Shown here: piece after piece, positions 26,060-34,685 of the stretch
Layout: each line of letters begins with the position of its first letter
Numbering within the stretch: position 1 is the stretch's first letter
Assembly: GCA_035328405.1 (NCBI GenBank)
Contig: DAOLIT010000007.1
Location: forward strand, 32,322 to 96,321
Length of the DNA stretch: 64,000 nucleotides
DNA from: JAEUKA01 sp035328405
Lineage (GTDB): Bacteria > Myxococcota_A > Polyangia > Palsa-1104 > JAEUJZ01
Direction: 5' to 3'
Program-made: the position numbers and the translations under genes
The notes under the pieces: generated by a model
What the model saw: the letters and a program-made list of their open reading frames with translations, nothing else
Databases searched by the model: none
Told to the model about the DNA's origin: nothing

Positions 26060-26626
26060 TTACGCTCCCTTGGCGGCCTGGTTGAGCCCCGCCAAGCTGA
26101 TTCGTTCCGTCGTGCTCAAAATCGCGTCGAGGTCCAGCACCATCAGGATGCGGCCTCGATGATGGCAAACCCCGGCAAAATAGCGGGCATTTTCATTTTG
26201 CGTCAGAAGAGGCGGCGGCCTGATCGCCTCGCGCGAAACGCGCAACACGTCGGATACGCGGTCCACGATCATTCCGACGAGCCGCCCCTCAATGGGTACA
26301 ATCAAGTACTTCCGCGCACGTTTGACTGCATGGTCCGCAAGCTGCTCGGCGGACAAAGGCGGCAAATCGAACCGCTTGCGCATATCCACCACCGGAAAGA
26401 TCGTTCCGCGCAGCTCGACCACACCCTCGATGAACGCGGCGGCCCGAGGCACTTTGGTGATTTGCAGCGGATTGATGATTTCCTTGATCCGCATGATGTC
26501 GAGAGCGTATTCCTCGTCGCCAATTCGGAAACCGCAAAGCTGCACGATTTCGTCTTTGGGCTTGTCGCGTTCGGCGGCCTTGGGACCAAAACCGAAACCG
26601 CCCCGTATGGAACGACCGCGACTCAA
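26060..26626 (-). CDS. cheW: CheW-like coupling protein (second copy)
   Basis: CheW links receptors to the CheA kinase. In 188 residues it shows the SH3-like beta fold: IVQLCGFRIGDEEYALDIMRIKEII, then VPRAAAFIEGVVELRGTIFPVVDMRKRFDLP (the V-x-N/E-L-R-G-x-I-x-P-V motif), MIVDRVSDVLRVS and a closing strand GRILMVLDLDAIL. A 25-residue basic N-terminal extension precedes the domain. It overlaps the first cheW copy by 4 bases (ATGA). The two copies are only moderately alike, so they are unlikely to be a recent duplication. Confidence 0.93.
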   Translation of the reverse strand: MSRGRSIRGGFGFGPKAAERDKPKDEIVQLCGFRIGDEEYALDIMRIKEIINPLQITKVPRAAAFIEGVVELRGTIFPVVDMRKRFDLPPLSAEQLADHAVKRARKYLIVPIEGRLVGMIVDRVSDVLRVSREAIRPPPLLTQNENARYFAGVCHHRGRILMVLDLDAILSTTERISLAGLNQAAKGA

Positions 26627-27234
26627 AAGATCCTCCCCGAGCGCGCGACTTCAAAAGACAGCACTTTCACCAAGTCCAGCAAGATGATGATGCGCTGCGG
26701 TGCCGTCGTAATCATGCCCGGCCCAACCCGGACTTCTCTGCGCCCGGTGTCGTCCACTTCTGTGCGCAGTCGCCCGATTCCCTCGACAAATTCGGATTCT
26801 TTTCCAGAAAGCACCGTCGGTGGCTCAATGTCGATTTCGTGGATGCGAACCACTTCGTTCACCCGATCGACGAGCATTCCGAAACGCTCGCGCTCTTCCT
26901 CGGACATGACTTCCGAATTGGGCGCAGGTCGGCTGACGATCAAAATGCGCGATTTCGGCGACAGCGCGGCCTGACGCATCCGCAGACGTTGACGCAAATC
27001 CAACACCGGCATCACCAAACCGCGCACGGCGATGATCCCCGCAACAAAACTTGGCACGCGAGGTACCTCGGTCACGACGCGATGCTTGATGATTTCGCGA
27101 ATGTGCTCAATGCCGATGCCGTATTCCTCTTCTGCGATGTGGAACGTCAGCACATCGCGCGTCACCCGCATTTCCCCCGTTGGGTGTCTTTGCCCACCGT
27201 CGTAACGGCTTTGCACGAGCAAAGGCTGCGGCAT
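26623..27234 (-). CDS. cheW: CheW-like coupling protein (first copy)
   Basis: The 203-residue product carries a CheW domain (VLTFHIAEEEYGIGIEHIREIIKH, VPRVPSFVAGIIAVRGLVMPVLDLRQRL). A longer internal segment separates its halves (LSPKSRILIVSRPAPNSEVMSEEERERFG). The C-terminal part adds about 35 residues between VEGIGRL and IIILLDLVKVL. The ATG overlaps the cheA stop (TGATG) with GGAGG 7 bases before it; a GTG one codon upstream is an alternative. Together with the second copy it gives this operon two different couplers. Confidence 0.92.
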   Translation of the reverse strand: MPQPLLVQSRYDGGQRHPTGEMRVTRDVLTFHIAEEEYGIGIEHIREIIKHRVVTEVPRVPSFVAGIIAVRGLVMPVLDLRQRLRMRQAALSPKSRILIVSRPAPNSEVMSEEERERFGMLVDRVNEVVRIHEIDIEPPTVLSGKESEFVEGIGRLRTEVDDTGRREVRVGPGMITTAPQRIIILLDLVKVLSFEVARSGRIF

Positions 27235-29462
27235 CACGCCACCTCCGAAATGCGAGGCATCGCTTCTTCAGCGACGGCGCGCACATCCAGAACCAACGCT
27301 GTTTGCTGCCCACCAAGTTCCGTCGCACCCGCGATTCCTGGAATCCCTTGCAGCGTCCGACCGAGCGACTTGATCACGATGTCCTGCTGCCCCACCAAAT
27401 CATCCACCAACAGCCCCAGTCGGTTTTGCGCCAGCGCAACCACCACGACATACCCACTTTGCGGTTCCGGCATGTCCATGGGCCGCGCGAGCGAAAAAAT
27501 GTCCTCCAGACGAACCAGCGGCAGCGTTTGATCGCGCAGCGTGATGACCTCGCGGCGTTCGATGGTGCGGATTTGCTTGTAATCCAGCATCAAACTTTCC
27601 ATCACCGAGTTGAGCGGAATCGCATACGTCCGGCCCGCCGCCCGAATCACCAGCGCCTGAATGATCGCCAGCGTAATCGGCAACGTGATCGTCAGCCGCG
27701 TGCCGTGGCCCGGTTCCGAATCCACCTCGATGATGCCTGCCATGCGCGAGATGTTCGTTTTCACCACATCCATTCCCACGCCGCGCCCCGAGGTTTCATC
27801 CGCCACCGTCCGCGTCGAGACACCCGGCAGGAACATCAGCTCGTACATTTCGTGTCGAGTCATGTCGCGCGCTTGTTCTTCGGAAATTTGCCCTCGCGCG
27901 ATCGCCCGCTGAACCAGCCCCTGCGTATCGATTCCGTTTCCGTCGTCCTCGATTTCGATGACAACGTGGTTGCCGCGTTGCTCGGCAGAAATCGCCACCG
28001 TGCCCGCCGCAGGTTTTCCGCGCGCCGTCCGAAGCTGTTGGTCCTCGATGCCGTGGTCGATCGCGTTGCGGATCAGGTGCATCAGCGGGTCCGAGAGCTC
28101 CTCAATGATGAGTTTGTCAAGTTTTGTGTCACCGCCCGACACCACAAAATGCACGTCTTTGCCGATGGCCTCACGCGACATTCTCCGCACGACCCGCGAG
28201 AGTTTGTCGAACACCTGCTGCAACGGCACCATCCGCACCGCCAAAATGCCCGCTTGCAGCTCGTCGAGCTTCCGAGTCAGCGCCCGAAGCTCGTCCTGAA
28301 GCGCCCTCGCCAGTTCCGCCCGCACGCGGTCTCGTCGCAGCTCGTCGTGAACAACCTGCATCCCCGAGCGGGTCAACGCCAGTTCACCGACGATATTCAT
28401 CAACACGTCCAGTTTGCGGATGTCCACACGCACCGTCTGAGAAACGCTTTTTAACGTGTGGCCAGGCTCTTGTTTGCTGCCGCCACCGCCATCCCCGTCG
28501 CCCCCGTCGCTGTCTGTCGCAGGCGATTCTTTCACCGATTCGACTACGTTCCCGACGGAAACCGAAACCGGAGCAGGTGAACGGCTGTGGACTTGAGCTC
28601 GGGCGGCTTGGCCGGGCACACTGGCACCTACATCTCCGCCGAACGAAGCCGAACTGGAACCTGCCTGACGCCGCGCAATTTGCACCACTTTGGCCGGCGC
28701 ATTCCCCACGGCACCCACGATCGCCGATGAGCTGTGCGACGAACCAAGAATCACTTCCAAATCGATCCGCTGCGGGTCCGTTCCCGATGAACCCGGCACG
28801 ATCGCAATGACTTCTCCGACCGTTTTGAGCGCCGTTTTCAGAAGTTCCAGCTCGACATCAATCGAGACGAGCAGAAACGACCCGACGATGCGATACAGGT
28901 TTTTGCCTGTCCGAACATTCTCTTTCAGACGATGTTCTTCGTATTCCGTGAGCGCCGAAATCAGGCCGGGGTCCAATTCAAAATCGTTCGTCGTCGGTTC
29001 GCTGCTTTTTCCCGGTTTTTTCGCCTCGGGATTCGCCGCCCGGTTCACGCGATTCACAAAATCGTCCACCAGCGCACTCGGCGTAGACGCCACCGCCAGA
29101 CCGTGATCCGCGACCTCTGAAAACATCAATTGGTAGTGCTCGATCGCCTCGAACAACAGGTCGAGAACGTGCGGCGAAAGCAACACTTTCCCAAGCCGCA
29201 GCGCATCCAGCAGGTTTTCCAAATGGTGCGACATGTGCAGCATCCGCTCGACGCCCGAAAGCCCCGCCAAACCTTTCAGCGAATGGACCGCCCGAAACGC
29301 ACTGTTGATCAGATCCGGATCGACGCGAACGCCCTCTGTTGCGGGATCGCGCGCAAGGCACACGTCGGCGATTGCCAGCAAGTCTCGATTGAGCTGCTCT
29401 GCAATTTCCTGCGATTCAGACAGGAACTCGTCCCGTACTTTGTCGCTGCCCTGCTCTGCCAT
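27234..29462 (-). CDS. cheA: Chemotaxis histidine kinase CheA
   Basis: CheA autophosphorylates in response to receptor state and passes the phosphate to response regulators. The 742 residues contain the Hpt domain with its phosphohistidine in FRAVHSLKGLAG (about residue 56). A small middle region follows (VEVELELL-like, about 200-260), then a Gly/Ser/Ala-rich linker (about 265-330). The dimerisation helices hold MNIVGELALTRSGMQVV. The ATPase has IRNAIDHGIED (N box), EIEDDGNGID (G1) and GRGVGMDVV (G2). A CheW-like regulatory domain closes the protein. It precedes two cheW copies and is separated by 63 bases from the receiver gene upstream. No receiver domain is fused. Confidence 0.95.
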   Translation of the reverse strand: MAEQGSDKVRDEFLSESQEIAEQLNRDLLAIADVCLARDPATEGVRVDPDLINSAFRAVHSLKGLAGLSGVERMLHMSHHLENLLDALRLGKVLLSPHVLDLLFEAIEHYQLMFSEVADHGLAVASTPSALVDDFVNRVNRAANPEAKKPGKSSEPTTNDFELDPGLISALTEYEEHRLKENVRTGKNLYRIVGSFLLVSIDVELELLKTALKTVGEVIAIVPGSSGTDPQRIDLEVILGSSHSSSAIVGAVGNAPAKVVQIARRQAGSSSASFGGDVGASVPGQAARAQVHSRSPAPVSVSVGNVVESVKESPATDSDGGDGDGGGGSKQEPGHTLKSVSQTVRVDIRKLDVLMNIVGELALTRSGMQVVHDELRRDRVRAELARALQDELRALTRKLDELQAGILAVRMVPLQQVFDKLSRVVRRMSREAIGKDVHFVVSGGDTKLDKLIIEELSDPLMHLIRNAIDHGIEDQQLRTARGKPAAGTVAISAEQRGNHVVIEIEDDGNGIDTQGLVQRAIARGQISEEQARDMTRHEMYELMFLPGVSTRTVADETSGRGVGMDVVKTNISRMAGIIEVDSEPGHGTRLTITLPITLAIIQALVIRAAGRTYAIPLNSVMESLMLDYKQIRTIERREVITLRDQTLPLVRLEDIFSLARPMDMPEPQSGYVVVVALAQNRLGLLVDDLVGQQDIVIKSLGRTLQGIPGIAGATELGGQQTALVLDVRAVAEEAMPRISEVA

Positions 29463-29525
29463 GGTTCCTCGGAGTCCCCCTTGTCAACGTCAACACAGAC
29501 CAAAACCGCCTTGCAAAGCTCGGTG

Positions 29526-29948
29526 CTACGTCTTCTTTTTCGGTGCGGCCATCTGTGGCGCGACGTTAAAACCTGGCGCAGTCACCTGTTGCGCCAAAGC
29601 CAAAAGTGCTTCCGGTTGAAAGGGTTTGACCAAGTACGCCGATGCTCCCAACGCCATTCCCCGGTCCCGATCCCGTTCCCGCCCATCGGTGCTGATGATG
29701 ATGAGCGGAGTCCCCTTGTGGAGCGGACTCTGACGCACATATCTCACCAATTCCAACCCGTTGATGTCCGGCATGTTCACATCCGTCACCACCAAGTGGA
29801 AGGCGTTGCTCGGCAAAACCTTCAGCGCCTCGAAGCCACTTTTGGCTGTTGTGACTTCGTAGCCTGCGGATTCCAGTGTCGCGGTGACGAAGTTGCGAAT
29901 GGTAGGGGAATCATCGACGACCAACGCACGCAGAGAAGAAACCGTCAT
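29526..29948 (-). CDS. Single-domain response regulator (CheY-like)
   Basis: The 140-residue receiver has the acidic pair in LVVDDSPTIRN, the phosphoacceptor aspartate in LVVTDVNMPDINGLE (about residue 55), the T/S position in IIISTDG and the lysine in AYLVKPF. A 20-residue Ala/Pro/Lys tail follows, with no output domain. It stands first in the operon, so CheA is its likely phosphodonor. The ATG at 29948 gives the usual CheY N-terminus; an ATG six codons upstream is possible. Neither has a recognisable ribosome site. Confidence 0.9.
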   Translation of the reverse strand: MTVSSLRALVVDDSPTIRNFVTATLESAGYEVTTAKSGFEALKVLPSNAFHLVVTDVNMPDINGLELVRYVRQSPLHKGTPLIIISTDGRERDRDRGMALGASAYLVKPFQPEALLALAQQVTAPGFNVAPQMAAPKKKT

Positions 29949-29984
29949 GGTACGTAACCATATCACTAGTCGAAGATTTTTTGG

Positions 29985-29990
29985 ATTCTA
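29985..29990 (-). promoter_or_regulatory. Candidate -10 element for the chemosensory operon
   Basis: TAGAAT on the minus strand, 37 bases upstream of the receiver gene ATG, within a locally A+T-rich patch (29970-30015). The matching -35 is poor, so this is a weak call. Confidence 0.25.
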
Positions 29991-30033
29991 ACTGACAGAT
30001 CTACGCATACTTAAATCGCGGGTTTTCAACGCA

Positions 30034-31569
30034 CTATGGGGTTACGGTTCGGATTTTGGGCTGGAAGACATAGCCCACCGTAAACATCGCACCCAGGTAC
30101 TCGTCGGTGACTGATTTCACCGGCACACCCGACCGGTCCAGGATGTTTCCCTCTCCCAAAAAAGCCAGTCGGTATTGTTCCCAAAAGACACGCGCTCCCA
30201 AAGACAAACCCCGATACACATCCACCTGCGCGCCGCCCTCCAGCCGCCACTGGAAACCACTTCCCTCGCCGTACGACTGGAAATTGTTGTGATTGCGCGC
30301 CCCCACCATGTCCCCATTTTCCGTGCCCGGACGCGACATCAGGCCCAACTGGAGGAGTTTTGTCGCCATCCCCCCTACACCCATTTGAAAACGGCGCGTG
30401 AAAAACATCCGTACATGCAGCGCGCCTCCCACGTACCGATATTCCGATGGAGGAATCCGCAGATAGTCGATGTTCCTCTTTGCTTCGGTAAGAAAGGAGT
30501 GTTGTCCGAACAAAAGCTCGACGGCAAAATCCGGGCGCAGCACACCATTCCACGGATTCACATGTTCCCGAAGTGCGATGTCATATCGACTTTCCGTCGC
30601 TGTGTATTCCCCCGATTCTGTTTGTCCTTGAGCCGCAACATGGGCAATCGGAGTCCAAAACGGCAGCACCAACTGCCCCCGAATACCCAACCCCGCAAGC
30701 CACATGTTTGCATTCGGCACAAGCGCAAACGGATGCACTTCAGCAGCAATTCCGAAACCGTGCGCTCCCGATCGACCGAAACGCAAATCCGAATTCTCGT
30801 TCGTCAAAAGCCGCGTGCTGTACAGATACCCAAACTGAATATCAAACGCTGCTTGCCACGGAGGCCGACGCAAAAGCAGTTCCTTTGCCTCTTGCGTCAA
30901 CGGAACCAGCGACGGTTTTGCTTCGCTTGAGTCAAAACGGACTGGTTCAGCATCCTCTGCCTGTTGCACCGCTTTGGTTCCGCCCGAGGCCGGTGTTCCG
31001 CTTGCCGCCGGAGCAGAAACAGAGATCAAAGGGGCCTGCAACAGGGACTGTTCCACCAAAAGCTGCACCGACGAGACTTTCGTTTCAAACCACGCCGGTT
31101 GCAGAAGCGGTCTGTCCACCTCGAATGCAAGCTGTCCCAGTTGTTTTCCGTCGCTTGCATACACCCGAATGTTCAACACGTAGGGCGCTGTCGCCTGAGG
31201 GCCCTTTTGCGCCACCAATTCCCCACCCAAAACCAGCCGTGCAGACAGCCACTTTGACACCCCCGGAATGTCATTCCGTTTGCCCCGGTTTTTCACCCGC
31301 GCCATTCCGGTCCACAAATCCGGGGACAACAGACGATACGGCCTTCCCGCACTCTTTTTCGCCAGGGCTTCGTACACCACGCTTGCCGTAAAACTGGGTT
31401 CAATCGGTTTTTGCGGAGGCCCAGCCTGCTCGCGTCCATCGAACGGCATTACCGCAACCAGCGACGGCGTTTCCGCACGACTCCCGCTCGCTCCAAAAGC
31501 GAGCACAAGCCACAAGACCCACATCCACAGACTTGCGCGCCCACCAAAAAACAGACGGTCCATGTTCAT
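30034..31569 (-). CDS. Exported protein with TolB/FlgO-like N-terminal region and probable outer-membrane barrel
   Basis: The 511-residue product has a signal peptide (WMWVLWLVLAFGASGSRA). Next comes a domain opening SLVAVMPFDGRE and continuing with LSARLVLGGELVAQKG and VLNIRVYASDGKQLGQLAFEV, reminiscent of the VAVxPF fold seen in TolB-N and FlgO-like proteins. After a Pro/Ala/Thr linker (about residues 185-220) the second half is rich in alternating aromatic strands (AAFDIQFGYLYSTRLL, GFGIAAEVHPFAL, WLAGLGIRGQLVLPFW, FQWRLEGGAQVDVYRGLSLGARVFWEQYRLAFLG, ending AMFTVGYVF), which suggests a beta barrel. I do not recognise a named family. It lies 102 bases downstream of the lytic transglycosylase on the same strand. 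Confidence 0.6.
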   Translation of the reverse strand: MNMDRLFFGGRASLWMWVLWLVLAFGASGSRAETPSLVAVMPFDGREQAGPPQKPIEPSFTASVVYEALAKKSAGRPYRLLSPDLWTGMARVKNRGKRNDIPGVSKWLSARLVLGGELVAQKGPQATAPYVLNIRVYASDGKQLGQLAFEVDRPLLQPAWFETKVSSVQLLVEQSLLQAPLISVSAPAASGTPASGGTKAVQQAEDAEPVRFDSSEAKPSLVPLTQEAKELLLRRPPWQAAFDIQFGYLYSTRLLTNENSDLRFGRSGAHGFGIAAEVHPFALVPNANMWLAGLGIRGQLVLPFWTPIAHVAAQGQTESGEYTATESRYDIALREHVNPWNGVLRPDFAVELLFGQHSFLTEAKRNIDYLRIPPSEYRYVGGALHVRMFFTRRFQMGVGGMATKLLQLGLMSRPGTENGDMVGARNHNNFQSYGEGSGFQWRLEGGAQVDVYRGLSLGARVFWEQYRLAFLGEGNILDRSGVPVKSVTDEYLGAMFTVGYVFQPKIRTVTP

Positions 31570-31671
31570 CGAAGAAGACCCGGACACACTTCCGAGTGGG
31601 AACCATGTTGCCACAAAGTCCGCCTACGAAAACAGCTCCCAATTGTTCGGATTTTCGGTCTTTGTCAGCCG

Positions 31672-33894
31672 TCAATAGTCAATGCCATCTGTGGTCAGGT
31701 AGTCCTTGTCTACTTTGAAGGAGGGAAGGTACTCCTCTTTGTCCCACAGGTATACATAGTGTCCATAAATCGCCAGCAGTTTTTTCATATACTCCCGCGT
31801 TTGGGAATATGGACACAGTTCCACAAATTCATCCAGAGGCCGCTTCCCCTGTCGGTCCACCCACCGAGACATCGCCTTCGGTCCTGCATTGAAAGAGCCA
31901 GCCCCTAATGCGATTTGTCCTCGGTATTTTTTCAGCAAATGACCGATGTACCATGCCCCAAACTGGATGTTTCCTTCCGGGTCATACAGCACGTCGTCCG
32001 TGTATTCCCGACCGATGTGTGGGGCCACCCTCCGGCTTGTTGGAGGAATCATTTGCAAAAGACCAATCGCGTCTGCATACGACACATCAAAGGGGTTGTA
32101 GGCCGACTCCTTTTGCATGATCGAGTATAAGTAACGCGGTGGATTTTCTCCGCTTTGTCCGTGTTTTTCGATGAAGGATCGATAGGCCAGCGGATACATT
32201 GCTTCCCACATCGGCCTTGCTTGTTTGACCGCATGTGGATCTTTGCGCAGTGCCGCACTCCCATGCGTCTCTGCTAGAAGGTGTGGGCGACGGAAATTTT
32301 CCGATCTTTTGTACAAATCAAACAACACCGGCAAGGCGCGCGGAGCACTGTATTTCGACAACAAACCGGATTCCACCCGTGCCAATTCCTGTCCCGCTTC
32401 CGCCTTCATACCGAACGAAAGGAGTTCCTCTGTTCGCCGCAGTCGTTCATCTTCCAACACCTGTTTGTCAAACGGAAGGATGAATTCAGGCAAACCGGCT
32501 GCCTCTTTTCGTGCAGGATCAAGAAACAATGGAACCGGCTGTCCTGCATCGCGCAAACGCACCCGGCCGAGCATTCCATAGAACGAAAAGGGGTCCTGCT
32601 CTGCCAGTTTTCGCAAAACGGAGTATCCCTCCTTTTCCTTTCCCAATTTCAATTGGGAGACCCCAAACCAATACTGGCCTTTTTGCCCCGTAAGGCCGCT
32701 TCTTTTCCCCACATATTCAAAGGTTGGCAACGCCCCCGAATAGTCTCCCAGCAAGTACCGCGACCACCCAATATACCAACGCGCTTCCTCGGCAAATGTC
32801 CCGGTTCCGTACTTGCGGAGCGTTTCTTCCAGCCGCACGATCGCTTCTTGAAATTTGTTGCGGTTGTATTCCAACCAGCCGATCAAAAAACTCGCCTCTG
32901 CCGAGTATTTCGAGCGCGGATGCAGGTTCAACATCTCGCGATAACCCGCAATCGCATCGTCATCTCGATCGATCCGCGACAACGCCCTTGCACCATGAAA
33001 CATCGCATCCGCTTGACGTTCCCCTGATACCCGTTTTGCAACCGAAAAGAGGATTTCCGATGCCTTCCCATAGTTGTGTCTTGACCGATACAGAGAAATT
33101 CCCAACCAGTAATCCACTTCATCGCGAACGAGCGGGGCCATGTCCAAAGGAAGGTCTTGGAGTTCCTTCACCGCTTCCGTCCAGCGACGGCTCGACAGCA
33201 GATTCTTCCCTCTTTCCAAACGCTCTGCCACATCCAATTTTGCTTCCCGATCCAATTCCCTCCATTTGATCAATGCAGCTTCCGCAAGCGGATGCGCCGG
33301 ATACTCCACATACAACTTGCGCAAAAGAGATCTCGCTTCTCCCTTTTGAGTTTCACTCCCCTCTGGCCCTCCTTGTCCGCCCGAAAGGAGTCCCGCCAGA
33401 TGGAACCGGACTGTTCCCACATCCACTCCGTTTTTTCCCTGCGAAAGCGCATTCCGATACGCTGCCTCTGCATCTTTCTTTTGGGACAGCAACCGGAAAC
33501 AATCCGCCGCAAACGCCCGCGAAAGGGGAACAAGCGGAGTGTTCTCCACGTCCTCGACGGCGCGCAGATGAATCGCCGCTTGTCTGCAACCTTCCGGCTT
33601 GTTCTGTTCCTGCGCAAGTAGCCCTTCACTTTGGCCCAGCAAAAAGAACAAATAATCTCGGCTTCGATACTCCCGAAACGCATGTTTTGCATACAGGGAC
33701 AGAAGGACGGAGCGCGTCTTTTCGTACTCTCCCGCACGAAACGCAGTGACCGCTTGCGCGATGGCCGTCCGTTCCTTGTCGATGGGTTTGGCTTTCCCCT
33801 TGCCTTTGGGACCGGCCAGCGCCGAGCCGCATACAAAAAACCACACCGTCGCACACAGTCCCGTCGCCCGCCAAAGAAAACTCGCTTTTTGCAT
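31672..33894 (-). CDS. Soluble lytic murein transglycosylase
   Basis: It cleaves peptidoglycan between N-acetylmuramic acid and N-acetylglucosamine in the periplasm. The 740-residue product has a signal peptide (LCATVWFFVCGSALA). A long alpha-helical superhelix of TPR-like repeats follows (for example FHGARALSRIDRDDDAIAGYREML and EASFLIGWLEYNRNKFQEAIVRLEETL). The SLT catalytic domain is at about residues 570-715: catalytic glutamate in IMQKESAYNP, then AIGLLQMIPPT and GAGSFNAGPKAMSRW. This is the Slt70 layout, about 100 residues longer than the enterobacterial enzyme. The ATG at 33894 is chosen for the basic n-region; another ATG seven codons upstream is possible. Confidence 0.88.
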   Translation of the reverse strand: MQKASFLWRATGLCATVWFFVCGSALAGPKGKGKAKPIDKERTAIAQAVTAFRAGEYEKTRSVLLSLYAKHAFREYRSRDYLFFLLGQSEGLLAQEQNKPEGCRQAAIHLRAVEDVENTPLVPLSRAFAADCFRLLSQKKDAEAAYRNALSQGKNGVDVGTVRFHLAGLLSGGQGGPEGSETQKGEARSLLRKLYVEYPAHPLAEAALIKWRELDREAKLDVAERLERGKNLLSSRRWTEAVKELQDLPLDMAPLVRDEVDYWLGISLYRSRHNYGKASEILFSVAKRVSGERQADAMFHGARALSRIDRDDDAIAGYREMLNLHPRSKYSAEASFLIGWLEYNRNKFQEAIVRLEETLRKYGTGTFAEEARWYIGWSRYLLGDYSGALPTFEYVGKRSGLTGQKGQYWFGVSQLKLGKEKEGYSVLRKLAEQDPFSFYGMLGRVRLRDAGQPVPLFLDPARKEAAGLPEFILPFDKQVLEDERLRRTEELLSFGMKAEAGQELARVESGLLSKYSAPRALPVLFDLYKRSENFRRPHLLAETHGSAALRKDPHAVKQARPMWEAMYPLAYRSFIEKHGQSGENPPRYLYSIMQKESAYNPFDVSYADAIGLLQMIPPTSRRVAPHIGREYTDDVLYDPEGNIQFGAWYIGHLLKKYRGQIALGAGSFNAGPKAMSRWVDRQGKRPLDEFVELCPYSQTREYMKKLLAIYGHYVYLWDKEEYLPSFKVDKDYLTTDGIDY

Positions 33895-33991
33895 CGTCGC
33901 CGATGATAACGCCATCGCAGCGCCGAATGTGCGCGCCGTGCTGTGTTACTTTCGGCCCAAACTCCAAACCATGAAGGCAGAGACAAGCTCA

Positions 33992-34558
33992 ATGAAGACA
34001 AAATGGAACCTGTTTGCCCTGGTGTGTGGGTGTGTGTTTGCGCTGGGTTGTCCGCAAAAAAGCGCACCCCCAACGCAAGCAGAAAGCACCCCCAAAACAG
34101 CGGTTTCCCCGTCGCCAAAGACGGACGCAATCGAGACGCCGTGTACCTTGGAAACGCCGCTTGTTCCTGGTGTGCCCGGCAGTCCGGGCCATTTGATTCC
34201 GTCGCCCATCAATCCAAACGGGGCCAGCGAGCTGGCCGACCTGATGCGAACCATGCAGACGGATTTGACTGCGGCGCGCGAGGCCATTCTGAAGGGTGCT
34301 CCCGTCGGGCCGCTTCTTTCGCGTTTCCGAAAAATCCGTTGTTCGTGGCCCACAAGCGCCACCGATCGTGACGCAGCCTTTGATGCAAGGGCGCAAAGCT
34401 ACTTGGCCGCCGTGCAAGCCCTAGAGCAGGCCCCGCCGCCCGAATCCAAAGCGGCCTATCGGCGTGTCCTCGACGGATGCCGCTCCTGTCACGAACAAAA
34501 CTGCGCCGGTGCTCTCAAAGCCATCGACTCCCTCTCCCTACCCCCACCCACCCCGTAA
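33992..34558 (+). CDS. Lipoprotein resembling cytochrome c' (one C-terminal CxxCH)
   Basis: The 188-residue product has a signal peptide with lipobox (CVFALGC), a Ser/Pro/Thr linker, then a helical domain: ASELADLMRTMQTDLTAAREAILKG, RDAAFDARAQSYLAAVQAL and a last helix with CRSCHEQN (about residue 170). A single CxxCH near the C-terminus of a four-helix domain is the arrangement of class II cytochromes (cytochrome c'/c556). The assignment rests on this pattern, not on overall identity. An ATG 21 bases upstream (33971) is an alternative start. It is divergent from the lytic transglycosylase and convergent with the polytopic membrane protein gene. Confidence 0.6.
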   Translation: MKTKWNLFALVCGCVFALGCPQKSAPPTQAESTPKTAVSPSPKTDAIETPCTLETPLVPGVPGSPGHLIPSPINPNGASELADLMRTMQTDLTAAREAILKGAPVGPLLSRFRKIRCSWPTSATDRDAAFDARAQSYLAAVQALEQAPPPESKAAYRRVLDGCRSCHEQNCAGALKAIDSLSLPPPTP

Positions 34559-34636
34559 CGAATTCCGGGCGGACACCCGGCCTGGCCCCCGTGGACATTG
34601 CATCGCCACCCCCGTCGCCGCCATGAGCCCATGTGA

Positions 34637-34666
34637 GCCTCTGTGCGCCTCTGTGCGCCTCTGTGT
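34637..34666. repeat. Three tandem 10-bp units in an intergenic stretch
   Basis: GCCTCTGTGC occurs three times head to tail (the last copy ends in T) between the two convergent genes. Nothing else is recognisable in 34559-34685. Confidence 0.8.
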
Positions 34667-34685
34667 GTGTCGAAATGCGGCCCGT

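Noticed and set aside
27180..28454. A 424-codon open frame on the plus strand opposite cheA
   Set aside because: It is a shadow of cheA: Arg/His-rich with no motifs.
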